Notes: generated by a model not told the origin, from the letters alone. A DNA stretch of 64,000 nt from Streptococcus sp. LPB0220 (GCF_008727815.1 NZ_CP044230.1:1472001-1536000), one strand, 5' to 3'; shown: positions 10,935 to 21,326, counted from the stretch's first letter. Program-made: numbers and translations.

Positions 10935-10994
10935 ATGAAATCTGATTTTGTAGAGAAAAAGAGAAAAGGAGAAAGCCATGGCAAAAAAAAATAA
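10935..10994 (+). CDS. Possible 19-codon upstream ORF overlapping the ybaK start
   Basis: An ATG lies exactly six bases after the -10 box, at the predicted transcription start. It opens a 19-codon frame (MKSDFVEKKRKGESHGKKK) that runs across the ribosome binding site and overlaps the first 17 bases of the downstream gene in another frame. Translation of this frame could affect initiation at the main gene. It may equally be chance, as it has no ribosome binding site of its own. Confidence 0.2.
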   Translation: MKSDFVEKKRKGESHGKKK

Positions 10995-11451
10995 AGTGAA
11001 AAAAACCTTGGTCGAGCAGATCTTGACTAAAGCAAAAATTGAGCACGTAGGCTTACAAATCAACGCTTTAGAAGGGATCTTACCAGAAGGAATTGATCGC
11101 TCTACTATTTTCAAAACCCTAGCTCTCAAAGGAGATAAAACGGGTCCCGTGATTGGGATCATTCCTATTACAGAACATCTTTCAGAGAAAAAGTTAGCCA
11201 AATTATCAGGGAATAAGAAAATCGCTATGATTCCTCAAAAAGATCTTGAAAAAACAACGGGTTATATTCATGGGGCCAATAATCCGGTGGGCATTCGCCA
11301 AAAGCATTCTTTTCCTATTTTTATCGATGAATCAGCCCTTCAGTTAGAAACCATGATCGTATCTGCTGGGGAAATTGGCCATAGTATTCAAATCAAACCC
11401 CAACTTCTAGCAGACTTCGTCAAAGCGACTTTTGCAGATATTTTGGAATAA
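10978..11451 (+). CDS. ybaK: YbaK/EbsC-family Cys-tRNA(Pro) deacylase
   Basis: This 157-residue cytosolic protein matches the YbaK/EbsC family, which hydrolyses mischarged Cys-tRNA(Pro). Visible features are the N-terminal KKTLVEQILTKAKIEH, the conserved lysine in FKTLALKG, and the loop GYIHGANNPVGIRQKH with the GxxxPxG pattern. An AAGGAG site lies 5-6 bases before the ATG. A histidine phosphatase gene follows 22 bases downstream and both probably share the upstream TATAAT promoter. The enterococcal name EbsC refers to the same family. Confidence 0.88.
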   Translation: MAKKNKVKKTLVEQILTKAKIEHVGLQINALEGILPEGIDRSTIFKTLALKGDKTGPVIGIIPITEHLSEKKLAKLSGNKKIAMIPQKDLEKTTGYIHGANNPVGIRQKHSFPIFIDESALQLETMIVSAGEIGHSIQIKPQLLADFVKATFADILE

Positions 11452-11473
11452 AGACAGAGAAGGAGACAAGATT

Positions 11474-12097
11474 GTGAAACTATATTTTATTCGACACGGA
11501 CGGACAGAATGGAATGAAGAAGGTCGTTTTCAAGGATCAAATGGCGATTCTCCGCTGTTACCAGCCTCCATTCATCAGCTTGAAAAATTAGGAAAGCATC
11601 TAGCTACTGTCCCTTTTGATGCGGCTTTTGCAAGTGATCTGCCACGGACAGTCCATACTGCACAGATCATTCTCGATCAATTGAAGACACCTCTAAAATT
11701 GCAACCAACGCCTGCTCTTCGTGAGTGGAATTTGGGAAAATTAGAAGGAGCTAAAATTTCTACCATATCGGCCATCTATCCCCAACAAATGGATGCTTTT
11801 CGACATAACCTAGCTCGTTTTCAAAATGAAATCTTTGATGCAGAATCTGTTTATGAAACAACCAAACGTACCTGTGATTTTGTAAAAAGTCTGAAAGGAA
11901 AAGAGCTCGATACCGTTCTCATTGTTGGACACGGAGCTAATTTGACAGCTTCTATTCGAACCTTGCTCGGTTATGAAATCGGAGAACTCCGCAAAAATGG
12001 TGGACTAGATAATGCCAGCGTGACGGTTTTGACAACAGATGATTTTAAGCACTATCACTTAGAAAAATGGAATGATACCTCTTATATAGAGGACTAA
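11474..12097 (+). CDS. Histidine phosphatase (phosphoglycerate mutase-like) family protein
   Basis: The start is the GTG at 11474, preceded by AAGGAG at a spacing of 8; an upstream in-frame ATG lies inside the previous gene. The 207-residue product opens with the phosphohistidine motif FIRHGRTEWN and has the second catalytic histidine in VGHGANL and a conserved glutamate in LREWNLGKLEG. These are hallmarks of the two-histidine phosphatase superfamily. It may act on a small sugar or nucleotide phosphate; the substrate is unknown. It is cotranscribed with the deacylase gene. Confidence 0.9.
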   Translation: MKLYFIRHGRTEWNEEGRFQGSNGDSPLLPASIHQLEKLGKHLATVPFDAAFASDLPRTVHTAQIILDQLKTPLKLQPTPALREWNLGKLEGAKISTISAIYPQQMDAFRHNLARFQNEIFDAESVYETTKRTCDFVKSLKGKELDTVLIVGHGANLTASIRTLLGYEIGELRKNGGLDNASVTVLTTDDFKHYHLEKWNDTSYIED

Positions 12098-12098
12098 A

Positions 12099-12130
12099 AA
12101 AACACTGATCGCAAGATCAGTGTTTTCTTT
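12099..12130. terminator. Bidirectional terminator between the phosphatase gene and lysS
   Basis: The perfect hairpin AACACTGATC-gcaa-GATCAGTGTT has an A-run on one side and a T-run on the other. It lies between two convergent genes. Confidence 0.9.
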
Positions 12131-12134
12131 TAGC

Positions 12135-13640
<1,506 letters not shown>

Positions 13641-13841
13641 TTATTCTCCCCTATTCTATCATATTTAGACTAGAAATTCACTAATATTTACCAATTAAAC
13701 AAAAATAAGATGGAAGAAAAAATGCAGCTTCTTGACTGAATACTCAAAAACATCAGAACACCGTCGTTGACTCCCCAAACAGCATGAACTATCTAAGATA
13801 AGATAATTAAAAAGGTTTCGATATACTATTCAAAAAAAACA

Positions 13842-13889
13842 TAAAAAAGGAGCGTGGAGAATCTTGAACAATTCATCCTGACTCGCTCC
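13842..13889 (-). terminator. Terminator of the tripartite exporter operon
   Basis: On the minus strand, GGAGCG pairs with CGCTCC around an inner stem (GGA-GAAT / ATTC-TCC), followed by TTTTTT. Confidence 0.7.
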
Positions 13890-13896
13890 CATTTTT

Positions 13897-15234
13897 TTAT
13901 TCATAACGCAAGGCCTCGATCGGATTTAACTTAGAAGCCTTATTTGCTGGTAAAATCCCAAAGAGAATGCCTACAAAAGCAGAGAAAATAATGCTACCGA
14001 TTGCGACATTTAAGGAAATAATCGGTGGTCCTTCTAAGGAGGCTGCAGCAAGGGAAGTAATCAAGCTATTCACACCATAAGCAAGGATAAGTCCAAATAG
14101 CCCACCAATGATGGTTAAGACCATAGACTCAATCAAAAATTGAACCAGAATCTTACCTCGAGTTGCTCCCAATGCTTTGCGAAGACCAATTTCTCTCGTC
14201 CGCTCAGTAACAGAAACCAACATGATATTCATGACTCCAATCCCACCAACCAAGAGGGAAATCCCTGCAATAGCACCGATCACTGTCGTCATAATTCCGA
14301 CCACTTTGTTGGTTTCCTCTAGGATGCTATCCAAATTAAAGATTTGGAATTCCCCTTGGCGAACACCTGAAAGTTCTGTTAGCTTTTGAGCAGCTTCGAT
14401 CCCAACAGATTTGATTTCTTTCACATTTGGAACGTGAACGACGATGTTCTGAATCTCGTCTGTTCCAAATTCAGAAGCTAGCTGGGTATTGGCCATCAAG
14501 GCACTTCCACCTGAAGAAGCTCCATAGAGGGCAGTCCCTGCATTTGGATCCTTGAAAATTCCAACGACGCGATAATTGTTGTCCCCAACAGAGACCACCT
14601 GATTCAGCGGATTTTCCGTTCCAAATAATTGTTGAGCCAAGCCTTCATCAAGAAGCACTACCCGTGAGAAATTACTATAGTCTGCAGGGGTTAATTTTCG
14701 TCCAGATAAGAGCTCAACTTTTTTAACAGAAAAATAGGTCTCATTTACCCCTTGGATATTCACCCCGTCTGCTTTTTTCTTTTGAAAAGCAATGGTTGCA
14801 TTGGAGGTATTGCCAACATAGTAACCATCGATACCTTGAATCTTGGTTAATTCCTTGACCCAAGATTCTTGCACAACTGGTGGTGCTTCCTTGACTTGAC
14901 CATCAATATCTTCAGCATTTTCTCCCTCGATATCCGATGGAGCAGCCATCCCTCGATCTTCAGCTGCAGGGCCACTTTCGCTTCCACCTTCTCCTGTTTC
15001 CTCAGAGGGACCAATATTGATCCCAGTCACATAACCACTCTTATTGGGAGAATAGGAGATTTGTACATATTCTTGGTCCTTAGTGAAGGTCTTGGTAACA
15101 CCAGCTTTCATGCCATCTCCAAGAGCCATGATGACAACAACAGAGGCAACTCCTATAATGATCCCCACCATGGTCAAGAAAGACCGTAATTTATGGCTCA
15201 TAATCGAGCTGATTGCAAATTTCCAATTTTGCAT
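13897..15234 (-). CDS. MacB/FtsX-type ABC transporter permease
   Basis: The 445-residue permease has one N-terminal membrane helix (about 20-40), a large extracellular MacB core domain (about 45-310), and three C-terminal helices with the typical patch ERTREIGLRKALGATRG. The extracellular part includes an acidic Gly/Glu/Ser-rich insertion near residues 75-115. It forms the membrane part of a tripartite exporter with the two genes before it. In pneumococcus a similar set (SP_0785-0787) has been linked to resistance to antimicrobial peptides and lincosamides. The export substrate here is unknown. Its start codon overlaps the ATPase stop. Confidence 0.92.
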   Translation of the reverse strand: MQNWKFAISSIMSHKLRSFLTMVGIIIGVASVVVIMALGDGMKAGVTKTFTKDQEYVQISYSPNKSGYVTGINIGPSEETGEGGSESGPAAEDRGMAAPSDIEGENAEDIDGQVKEAPPVVQESWVKELTKIQGIDGYYVGNTSNATIAFQKKKADGVNIQGVNETYFSVKKVELLSGRKLTPADYSNFSRVVLLDEGLAQQLFGTENPLNQVVSVGDNNYRVVGIFKDPNAGTALYGASSGGSALMANTQLASEFGTDEIQNIVVHVPNVKEIKSVGIEAAQKLTELSGVRQGEFQIFNLDSILEETNKVVGIMTTVIGAIAGISLLVGGIGVMNIMLVSVTERTREIGLRKALGATRGKILVQFLIESMVLTIIGGLFGLILAYGVNSLITSLAAASLEGPPIISLNVAIGSIIFSAFVGILFGILPANKASKLNPIEALRYE

Positions 15235-15929
15235 TAGGTCCCCCTTTCCAGCTTGCTATCTGAGGAGATCACTCCATCACGAATGACAATGCGACGATGA
15301 GCAAAAGCTGCAATTTCTGGTTCGTGTGTAACCATGATAATGGTCTTTCCTTCTTGATTCAGCTTGGTTAACAAGTCCATTATTTGCTCTCCCGTCTTGG
15401 TATCTAGGGCACCAGTCGGCTCATCTGCTAAGACGATGGCTGGCTGATTGACGAGAGCTCGAGCGATCGCAACCCGCTGTTTTTGACCTCCAGAGAGTTC
15501 CGAAGGCAAATGGTGCATGCGAGAATGAAGCTCTACCTTTTCAAGATATTGCTCAGCTAATTCCTTTCTTTTAGTAGGATGAACCCCTGCATAAATGAGA
15601 GGGAGTTCTACATTTTGAAAAGCATTGAGCTTGGAGAGAAGAAAGAATTGTTGAAAGACAAAACCAATCTGTTCATTTCGAACACGCGCTAATTTTTTCT
15701 CACTGAGATTTCCGACTTCCTGGCCTTCTAGGAAATATTCTCCACTGGTCGGCCTGTCCAACAAGCCAATGACGTTCATCAAGGTTGATTTTCCTGAGCC
15801 AGATGGGCCCATAATAGCCACAAACTCGCCCTCTTCGACTTCTAAATCGATGTCTTTTAAGACACGAAGTTCTTGGTCTCCATTTTTATAGGTTTTATTG
15901 ATTCCTTTTAGTTCAATCAATTTTGTCAT
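15234..15929 (-). CDS. MacB-type ABC transporter ATP-binding protein
   Basis: This ATPase powers the neighbouring permease. The start is taken as the ATG at 15929 (MTKLIELKG), giving 231 residues as usual; an ATG at 15950 is possible but lengthens the N terminus. Walker A is GPSGSGKST (41-49), the signature is [15 protein letters not shown], and Walker B is [12 protein letters not shown] followed by the switch histidine in MVTHEPE. It overlaps the end of the adaptor gene by 17 bases and the permease gene by 1 base, so translation of the three is coupled. Confidence 0.95.
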   Translation of the reverse strand: MTKLIELKGINKTYKNGDQELRVLKDIDLEVEEGEFVAIMGPSGSGKSTLMNVIGLLDRPTSGEYFLEGQEVGNLSEKKLARVRNEQIGFVFQQFFLLSKLNAFQNVELPLIYAGVHPTKRKELAEQYLEKVELHSRMHHLPSELSGGQKQRVAIARALVNQPAIVLADEPTGALDTKTGEQIMDLLTKLNQEGKTIIMVTHEPEIAAFAHRRIVIRDGVISSDSKLERGT

Positions 15930-17070
15930 ATTTTCCGATCTCTTTTCCATCTTCCAGTTTCTCATTAGGATTCACAATAACTTGGGCATCTTTCTTCAAG
16001 CCTGACAAGATTTCCTGGTTTTCTGCATCGGCGTTACCAAGCGTCACTTTTACTTTCTTAGCCTTACCATTTTCGACCGTCCATACATAACTCGTATCTC
16101 CATCAGCCATGACACTGGTCACGGGAACAAGGGGATGTTGAGTAGAACTTTTGACTTCAATATTGACAGAAAAGCCTTGTTTGAGTTCCCCAATGTCACT
16201 AGTAATATCTACTGTGAATGGGTACTTGGCTCCCCCACTTCCTTGTGTTCCTCCTGCTGCATTGGCCCCTGCTTGACCCGCGTCAGTCGGATAATTCGCT
16301 ACATAAGAAATCTTTCCTGTCCAGGTTTTATCCGGATAAACTTTGGAAGTGAGAACCACTTCCTGACCTTCAGAGATATTGGCCAAATTGTATTCAGATA
16401 ATTCCCCTTTGACTTGTAAATTTCCGTTGCTCACAATGTGAACCAGAGTTTGGTTGGTCCCTGTAGTCGATTTTGAAACATCTTTATTGACTTCGACCAC
16501 AGTGCCATCTGTATTACTCTTGACTGTTGTCGCATCCAGAAGTGCCTTAGCCTTGTTCATATTATCAACCGCATCAGACTTGGCATCTCGTAAATCGCTA
16601 GCTTGAGAATCAACAGTGCGTTGGGTCTGTGAAGCTGACTTGGCATCTGCTTCTTCATCTCCTGTCGTATCAATGGTCACACCATTTGTCAGTAAATCAT
16701 TTAACTGACGATCTGCCTTATTGACAGCACGAACGGCTGCATCGTAAGCTGTTTGGGCCTCCGTACTGCTATATTGAACGATTGGCTGACCGGCCGTCAC
16801 TTGATCTCCTACATTGACCAAAATCGACTGCAAATCACCTTTGGTTCCATCAAAATAGACATACTGCTCCTGATTGGCAGTGACCTTCCCAGTTAACAAG
16901 ACCGAAGAAGCGATCGAGCCATCCTTGACCGTTTGCACCATTAGAGTTTCTTTAGTGACTGCTTGATCAGGAGTACTTGGATGTGAAAACACCATCACAC
17001 TTCCTGTTCCAATCACCGCAATTGCCGCACCTGCGGCTGTAAATAGTTGCCATTTTTTCAATTTCTTCAT
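15913..17070 (-). CDS. HlyD/RND-type periplasmic-adaptor-like subunit of the exporter
   Basis: The 385-residue protein has a cytoplasmic basic start and a membrane helix (about 9-29). A biotinyl-lipoyl-like half-motif (VYFDGTKGDLQSILVNVGDQVTAGQPIV) follows, then a helical hairpin (about 110-180), the second lipoyl half, and beta-barrel domains. This is the adaptor arrangement of MacA-like proteins that join the ABC permease on the outer face of the membrane. GGAG lies before the ATG at 17070. It is the first gene of the three-gene exporter operon. Confidence 0.92.
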   Translation of the reverse strand: MKKLKKWQLFTAAGAAIAVIGTGSVMVFSHPSTPDQAVTKETLMVQTVKDGSIASSVLLTGKVTANQEQYVYFDGTKGDLQSILVNVGDQVTAGQPIVQYSSTEAQTAYDAAVRAVNKADRQLNDLLTNGVTIDTTGDEEADAKSASQTQRTVDSQASDLRDAKSDAVDNMNKAKALLDATTVKSNTDGTVVEVNKDVSKSTTGTNQTLVHIVSNGNLQVKGELSEYNLANISEGQEVVLTSKVYPDKTWTGKISYVANYPTDAGQAGANAAGGTQGSGGAKYPFTVDITSDIGELKQGFSVNIEVKSSTQHPLVPVTSVMADGDTSYVWTVENGKAKKVKVTLGNADAENQEILSGLKKDAQVIVNPNEKLEDGKEIGKYDKID

Positions 17071-17190
17071 CGTTTTTCTCCATCAAAGAAAGCGTTTTTT
17101 TCTATACCATAGTATACCATATTTCCTTACTTTTCTATCTAAAATTGACACAGCAAAATGAAATTTAAATGCTTGGGAAATGCTAAACCC

Positions 17191-17219
17191 TTGACTTTTG
17201 TAACAGTTGATATTACAAT
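17191..17219 (+). promoter_or_regulatory. gor promoter with inverted-repeat operator in the spacer
   Basis: The -35 box TTGACT (17191-17196) and -10 box TACAAT (17214-17219) are 17 bases apart. The spacer contains the perfect inverted repeat TTGTAA-N9-TTACAA (17198-17218), overlapping the -10 box, a position suited to repression. The same pattern lies in the rrf2 promoter at 59942-59962, with 17 of 21 positions identical in the reverse orientation. Confidence 0.65.
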
Positions 17220-17248
17220 CAAACTGAAATCCCATTTAGGAGGAAAAC

Positions 17249-18598
17249 ATGAAAGAATTTGATATTATTTCAATCGGTGGAGGTAGTGGAGGAATCGCTA
17301 CCATGAACCGGGCTGGGGAGCACGGAGCACGCGCTGCTGTCATCGAAGAAAAACAATTGGGGGGCACCTGTGTCAACAGAGGATGTGTGCCTAAAAAGAT
17401 TATGTGGTATGGTGCACAAATTGCAGAAGCCATTCGCGATTACGGGCCAGACTATGGTTTTACTTCTGAACAGACCAAATTTGATTTTGCAACCTTAAGA
17501 AAAAATCGTGAAGCCTATATTGATCGTTCTCGGAATTCTTATGATGGTAGTTTCAAACGCAATGGAGTCGAACTGATTGAAGGTCGTGCTCGTTTTGTGG
17601 ATGCTCATACGGTTGAGGTAAATGGAGAGACCATCAAAGCCAAGCATATTGTAATTGCGACAGGAGCCTATCCTCATATTCCTTCTGTTCCTGGAGCAGA
17701 ATTTGGCGAAACATCCGATGATGTCTTTGCTTGGGAGGAACTTCCAAAGTCTATTGCTATAATTGGAGCTGGCTACATTGCGGTAGAATTAGCCGGTGTA
17801 CTTCACCATCTAGGCGTTCAAACGGACCTCTTCATTCGAAAAGATCGGGTATTACGTAGTTTTGATTCTTCCATTTCTGATGGTTTAATGGAAGAAATGG
17901 AAAAACAAAGACTTCCTCTTCACAAGCATAAGGTTCCCATGAAGCTTGAAAAATTAACAGACGGACGTGTCAAGGTTTACTTTGAAGATATGACCAGCCA
18001 TGTAGCGGAACATGTCATCTGGGCAACCGGACGCAAACCAAACGTCAAGGATCTGAATTTAGAAGCAGCAGGTGTTACTTTAAATGAAAAGGGATTTATC
18101 GCAGTAGATGATTACCAAAACACCGTTGTTCCGGGCATCTATGCTCTTGGTGATGTCACGGGTGAAAAAGAGTTGACTCCAGTGGCCATTAAGGCTGGGC
18201 GAACCCTTTCTGAAAGACTATTTAATGGAAAAGTCGATGCTAAAATGGATTATACTAGCATCCCGACCGTTGTCTTTTCTCACCCTGCTATCGGAACGGT
18301 GGGCTTAACGGAAGAGGAAGCCCTACAAACTTATGGAAAAGAGAATATTAAAGTCTATACTTCTCAATTTGCTTCTATGTATACCGCCGTTACCCAACAC
18401 CGCCAGCAGGCAAAATTTAAACTCATCACTGCGGGGCCAGAAGAAAAAGTCGTTGGTCTCCATGGACTTGGATATGGCGTGGACGAAATGATCCAAGGAT
18501 TTGCCGTTGCTATCAAGATGGGAGCGACAAAAGCCGATTTCGATGCAACTGTCGCCATTCACCCAACTGGATCCGAAGAATTTGTGACCATGAGATAA
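17249..18598 (+). CDS. gor: Glutathione reductase (NADPH)
   Basis: This flavoenzyme keeps glutathione reduced and protects against oxidative stress. The 449 residues include the FAD-binding GGGSGG near residue 10, the redox disulfide Cys41/Cys46 in [13 protein letters not shown], the NAD(P)-binding [11 protein letters not shown] at about 173, a second FAD motif YALGDVTG, and the C-terminal catalytic HPTGSEE with His438. AGGAGG precedes the ATG. It is monocistronic with its own promoter, whose spacer holds an inverted repeat matching the putative Rrf2 operator. Streptococci often import glutathione, which fits a stand-alone gor. Confidence 0.95.
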   Translation: MKEFDIISIGGGSGGIATMNRAGEHGARAAVIEEKQLGGTCVNRGCVPKKIMWYGAQIAEAIRDYGPDYGFTSEQTKFDFATLRKNREAYIDRSRNSYDGSFKRNGVELIEGRARFVDAHTVEVNGETIKAKHIVIATGAYPHIPSVPGAEFGETSDDVFAWEELPKSIAIIGAGYIAVELAGVLHHLGVQTDLFIRKDRVLRSFDSSISDGLMEEMEKQRLPLHKHKVPMKLEKLTDGRVKVYFEDMTSHVAEHVIWATGRKPNVKDLNLEAAGVTLNEKGFIAVDDYQNTVVPGIYALGDVTGEKELTPVAIKAGRTLSERLFNGKVDAKMDYTSIPTVVFSHPAIGTVGLTEEEALQTYGKENIKVYTSQFASMYTAVTQHRQQAKFKLITAGPEEKVVGLHGLGYGVDEMIQGFAVAIKMGATKADFDATVAIHPTGSEEFVTMR

Positions 18599-18601
18599 AA
18601 A

Positions 18602-18638
18602 AAGCTTGAAGTCCTTGTACTTCAAGCTTTTTTCTTTT
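18602..18638. terminator. Bidirectional terminator between gor and the cyclase gene
   Basis: AAGCTTGAAGT pairs with ACTTCAAGCTT around a short loop, with A- and T-runs outside. It separates two convergent genes. Confidence 0.9.
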
Positions 18639-18639
18639 C

Positions 18640-19371
18640 TTATGGTAAGATGGCAATGGCACGAACAGGTGAACCAGTTGCCTTGTCCCAATGAGGGAAG
18701 GCAATTGAAATCAAGGCACCTACAGCTGGGACTTGATCCAATTGGTTCAAGACTTCAACTTGGTAGATGTTTTGTTCCAAGAGGTAGTATTCATTGACCA
18801 AGCCATGCTCTGCTGCTGGAATACCCGCATCGGTATCAAAGGTTTCATGCCCCACAGCCTTGACATGGCGTTCATGAATCAAGAATTCCAGAGCTTCACG
18901 GCTCCATCCTGGACTTTGTTGAACCCCATTTTCATCAAGGTTGCGCATAGCATCTTGATCCGGCCAACGTTTTGACCAATCACTACGGAAGGCAACAAAA
19001 GCACCCTCAGCAATTTGTCCATGCTCTGCCTCAAAGTCTAAGATATCTTGTTTGCTCAAGATAAAGTTTGGATTGGCTGCAACTTCTTTAGACTTGTCTA
19101 TAACATAGAGTGGCAAGAGGAGATCTTTAAGGGCAATTTCATCTAACCAACGACCACCTTCTACAAAGTGAATTGGTGCATCGATATGCGTACCGTATTG
19201 ACCAACCACTGTAAATTTTTGAACATGGAAACCATCTTTTAATGTGAAAAGATCTTCTTGTTGCAAAGCAGGAAGGGCGGGGAAGTGTGGACTTTCCGCA
19301 TTGATCTGGTGACTCAAGTCCACCCATTTTTTAGCTTGCAATTCTTTATAAATACTTAGTAAATCTGACAT
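18640..19371 (-). CDS. Cyclase-family metal-dependent hydrolase (kynurenine formamidase-like fold)
   Basis: The 243-residue protein carries the family metal-binding motif YGTHIDAPIHF at about residue 58-68 (GTHxDxPxH) and the later catalytic region ETFDTDAG. The fold is shared by bacterial kynurenine formamidase and other cytosolic cyclase-family hydrolases. The substrate is not evident. It is the second gene of an operon with a MetE-like methyltransferase that begins at a MET-box, so a role in sulfur amino acid or one-carbon metabolism is more likely than tryptophan breakdown. The spacing to the upstream gene is 12 bases. Confidence 0.85.
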   Translation of the reverse strand: MSDLLSIYKELQAKKWVDLSHQINAESPHFPALPALQQEDLFTLKDGFHVQKFTVVGQYGTHIDAPIHFVEGGRWLDEIALKDLLLPLYVIDKSKEVAANPNFILSKQDILDFEAEHGQIAEGAFVAFRSDWSKRWPDQDAMRNLDENGVQQSPGWSREALEFLIHERHVKAVGHETFDTDAGIPAAEHGLVNEYYLLEQNIYQVEVLNQLDQVPAVGALISIAFPHWDKATGSPVRAIAILP

Positions 19372-19383
19372 GTTTCTTCCTCC

Positions 19384-20526
19384 TTATTCGCCCCAAACTT
19401 CAGCGACAATTTCCTTAATCAAACCGATTTTTTTCCATTGGTCTTCTTCTGTCAAAATGTTTCCTTCTTCTGTTGAAGCAAAGCCACACTGAGTCGACAG
19501 GTAAAGATTTTCCAACGGTACATACTGACTCGCTTCTTTAATACGAGCAATCACTTCGTCCTTGTTTTCCAATTGACCACTCTTAGATGTCAAGAGGCCT
19601 AACACCACTCCTTTACCAGGGGTTACTTCTGCAAGTGGTTCAAAACCACCGGCACGATCGGTATCAAACTCAAGGAAGTAAGCATTGACCGCTTCTTCTC
19701 CAAGGAGTTCTTTGGCAATCGGAGCATAGCCACCTGATGAAGCCCAAGTGGAATGGAAGTTCCCACGACAAACGTGCGTATTGACGGTCAAACCAGCTGG
19801 AACATGTTGGTAGACATCGTTGTTAAAGGTCAAGAAGAGATCAGCGAGTTCTCGGCGAACCTCATCTTTTGACTTGCCTTGAGCTGCTCCCCAAGCCGTC
19901 AAGAAATTATCGTCTACCAAGACACCCCACGTACAGTCATCCACTTGAAGAGTCCGAAGTCCTGCATCATACAAATCTTGAATCACTTGAAGATAGGCTT
20001 GCTTGATGTCTTCACGAACAGCCGCAAAATCAGGATAGATGGTATTCAATTGCTCTACATGTTCTGCATCACGGATCAATTCAAAATAGAATTGCGCAGG
20101 CGCTGGAATAGTATATTTAGGTTCTACACCATCTACATCTGCCACAAGATCCCGCAAGAACTTGTAATGCTCTACAAATGGATGATTGGCTCCCGTGATC
20201 TTTCCAACGACAAGAGCTGAGTCCGCCTTGGTCGTTTCATCATGGAATTGATAGCCTTGTGCAGCTTGGACATGATCAATGCCACCGAAGCCCCAGAAGA
20301 AATCCAAGTGCCAATAAGCCCGGCGGAACTCCCCATCCGTTACTGACTTCAGACCAGCGGCAATTTCTTTTTCAACGAGGTCACGAATCGCCTGATCCTC
20401 TACTTTTGTTAAGTCAGCCTGACTGATTTTTCCAGCTGCGAAATCTTCACGAGCTTGAACCAAAACGGCTGGACGAAGAAATGAACCAACATGGTCTACG
20501 CGATAAGGTGCATGTGTAGGTGTCAA
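19384..20526 (-). CDS. MetE-core family cobalamin-independent methionine synthase-like protein (YxjG/YxjH type)
   Basis: The 380-residue product corresponds to the C-terminal catalytic barrel of MetE without the N-terminal half, like the YxjG/YxjH proteins of Bacillus. Zinc-ligand regions are visible: the His/Cys of HVCRGNFHSTW and the late Cys of STQCGF, with DCTWG in between. It probably transfers a methyl group to homocysteine or a related thiol; the methyl donor is not known. The start is a TTG at 20526 preceded by AGAGGA; no ATG in frame fits. A MET-box upstream indicates control by the LysR regulator MetR/MtaR. Confidence 0.85.
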   Translation of the reverse strand: MTPTHAPYRVDHVGSFLRPAVLVQAREDFAAGKISQADLTKVEDQAIRDLVEKEIAAGLKSVTDGEFRRAYWHLDFFWGFGGIDHVQAAQGYQFHDETTKADSALVVGKITGANHPFVEHYKFLRDLVADVDGVEPKYTIPAPAQFYFELIRDAEHVEQLNTIYPDFAAVREDIKQAYLQVIQDLYDAGLRTLQVDDCTWGVLVDDNFLTAWGAAQGKSKDEVRRELADLFLTFNNDVYQHVPAGLTVNTHVCRGNFHSTWASSGGYAPIAKELLGEEAVNAYFLEFDTDRAGGFEPLAEVTPGKGVVLGLLTSKSGQLENKDEVIARIKEASQYVPLENLYLSTQCGFASTEEGNILTEEDQWKKIGLIKEIVAEVWGE

Positions 20527-20575
20527 TATGAATTCCTCTTTCCTATAAATTTTACATTAATTCATCAATGCAACC

Positions 20576-20604
20576 ATTATAGCAGTCTAACACTTGATAA
20601 ACAA
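20576..20604 (-). promoter_or_regulatory. Promoter of the MetE-like/cyclase operon
   Basis: On the minus strand, -35 TTGTTT (20599-20604) and -10 TATAAT (20576-20581) are 17 bases apart, about 50 bases before the TTG start. The weak -35 box suits a promoter that needs an activator. Confidence 0.6.
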
Positions 20605-20637
20605 GGGTTTGGGATAATCTAATATCTTTGACATCTA

Positions 20638-20654
20638 TATAGTCTTAGACTATA
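20638..20654. promoter_or_regulatory. MET-box (MetR/MtaR LysR-type operator)
   Basis: TATAGTCTTAGACTATA is a perfect 17-base inverted repeat that follows the streptococcal MET-box pattern TATAGTTTnAAACTATA, with one symmetric substitution. It is centred about 45 bases upstream of the -35 box of the MetE-like operon, a usual position for LysR activators. Confidence 0.75.
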
Positions 20655-20659
20655 ACAAA

Positions 20660-20688
20660 AAAAGAAGTCCTTGAAGGACCTCTTTTTA
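20660..20688 (-). terminator. Terminator of the YdbC-like gene
   Basis: GTCCTT-ca-AAGGAC with flanking A- and T-runs lies just after the ydbC-like stop codon (minus strand) and 6 bases beyond the MET-box. Confidence 0.8.
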
Positions 20689-20690
20689 TT

Positions 20691-20903
20691 TTAATTTTTA
20701 AATGCATCGAGCATAACTTGAAACTCTTCGTTCGTGAGTGTAATGCCTTTCCCCATCTTTGTATGGTCGGGACTCCAGGTCCGGATATCATACTTAGCTG
20801 GAGCACCGTTAAAACTTACACGGTTCAATTCCTTGGTCCAACCCTTGTCATTTTCTGACAAGACCAGTAAATGTTCTTCGATTTGGAATGAAAATTCTGC
20901 CAT
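20691..20903 (-). CDS. YdbC/PC4-type single-stranded nucleic-acid-binding protein
   Basis: The start is the ATG at 20903 (MAEFSFQIEEH), because AAAGGAG lies 7 bases before it; this gives 70 residues. An upstream frame extension has no ribosome binding site. The protein resembles the lactococcal YdbC family, with the PC4-like pattern of a short beta-sheet (VLSENDKGWTKELNRVSFNG, YDIRTW) and a final helix (NEEFQVMLDAFK). PC4-like proteins bind single-stranded DNA as dimers and may aid transcription or repair. It is divergent from the next gene. Confidence 0.75.
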   Translation of the reverse strand: MAEFSFQIEEHLLVLSENDKGWTKELNRVSFNGAPAKYDIRTWSPDHTKMGKGITLTNEEFQVMLDAFKN

Positions 20904-21008
20904 TTCACGACTCCTTTCTTGCCTTCTCATCTCTATTATTCGTAAATCATTTACAAAATCGTTGAAATTATCTATAATATATTGTATCAAGTTATGGAGA
21001 ATTTAGCT

Positions 21009-21326
21009 ATGAAAAAATTTCTCGAGATCGTTAAAGACCGAGCAAATGAATTTTTCAATGGAAAAGTCAGTACCCCTGCCCCATTAGAAGATGAGAGAAT
21101 TATTGAAATCATTCAACAAGCTTTGCGAAAAAAACAAGGGGTTCATGTTATTTTTTCAAACAAGAGTTTTACAGGTGATATTGTCAAGTATGACCAAGAA
21201 CGCCGACAACTGATCGTGAAAAATTTTAAAAAGAGTATGTCCACGATTATTCGGATTTCTGAGATCCAGAAAATCAGTTTGGTCCCCAATAATATTCGCA
21301 TCGCCCAACAAAAAGGAGAGGTTTAA
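21009..21326 (+). CDS. Small YolD-like protein (tentative)
   Basis: The start is the ATG at 21009 (MKKFLEIVKDRANEF), with GGAG 9 bases before it; 105 residues. The N-terminal half is helical and the C-terminal half is a run of short beta strands (GVHVIFSNKSFTGDIVKYD, LIVKNF, ISEIQKISLV) in an Sm-like pattern. This resembles YolD-like proteins, some of which sit next to Y-family polymerases, but no such gene is near. Function is unknown. The last codons lie inside a terminator hairpin whose sequence is duplicated at 23667-23688. Confidence 0.7.
   Translation: MKKFLEIVKDRANEFFNGKVSTPAPLEDERIIEIIQQALRKKQGVHVIFSNKSFTGDIVKYDQERRQLIVKNFKKSMSTIIRISEIQKISLVPNNIRIAQQKGEV

Noticed and set aside
13655..13840. 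Possible short dispersed repeat between the exporter operon and lysS
   Set aside because: No second copy and no internal symmetry could be found in the window, so there is nothing to support a repeat.
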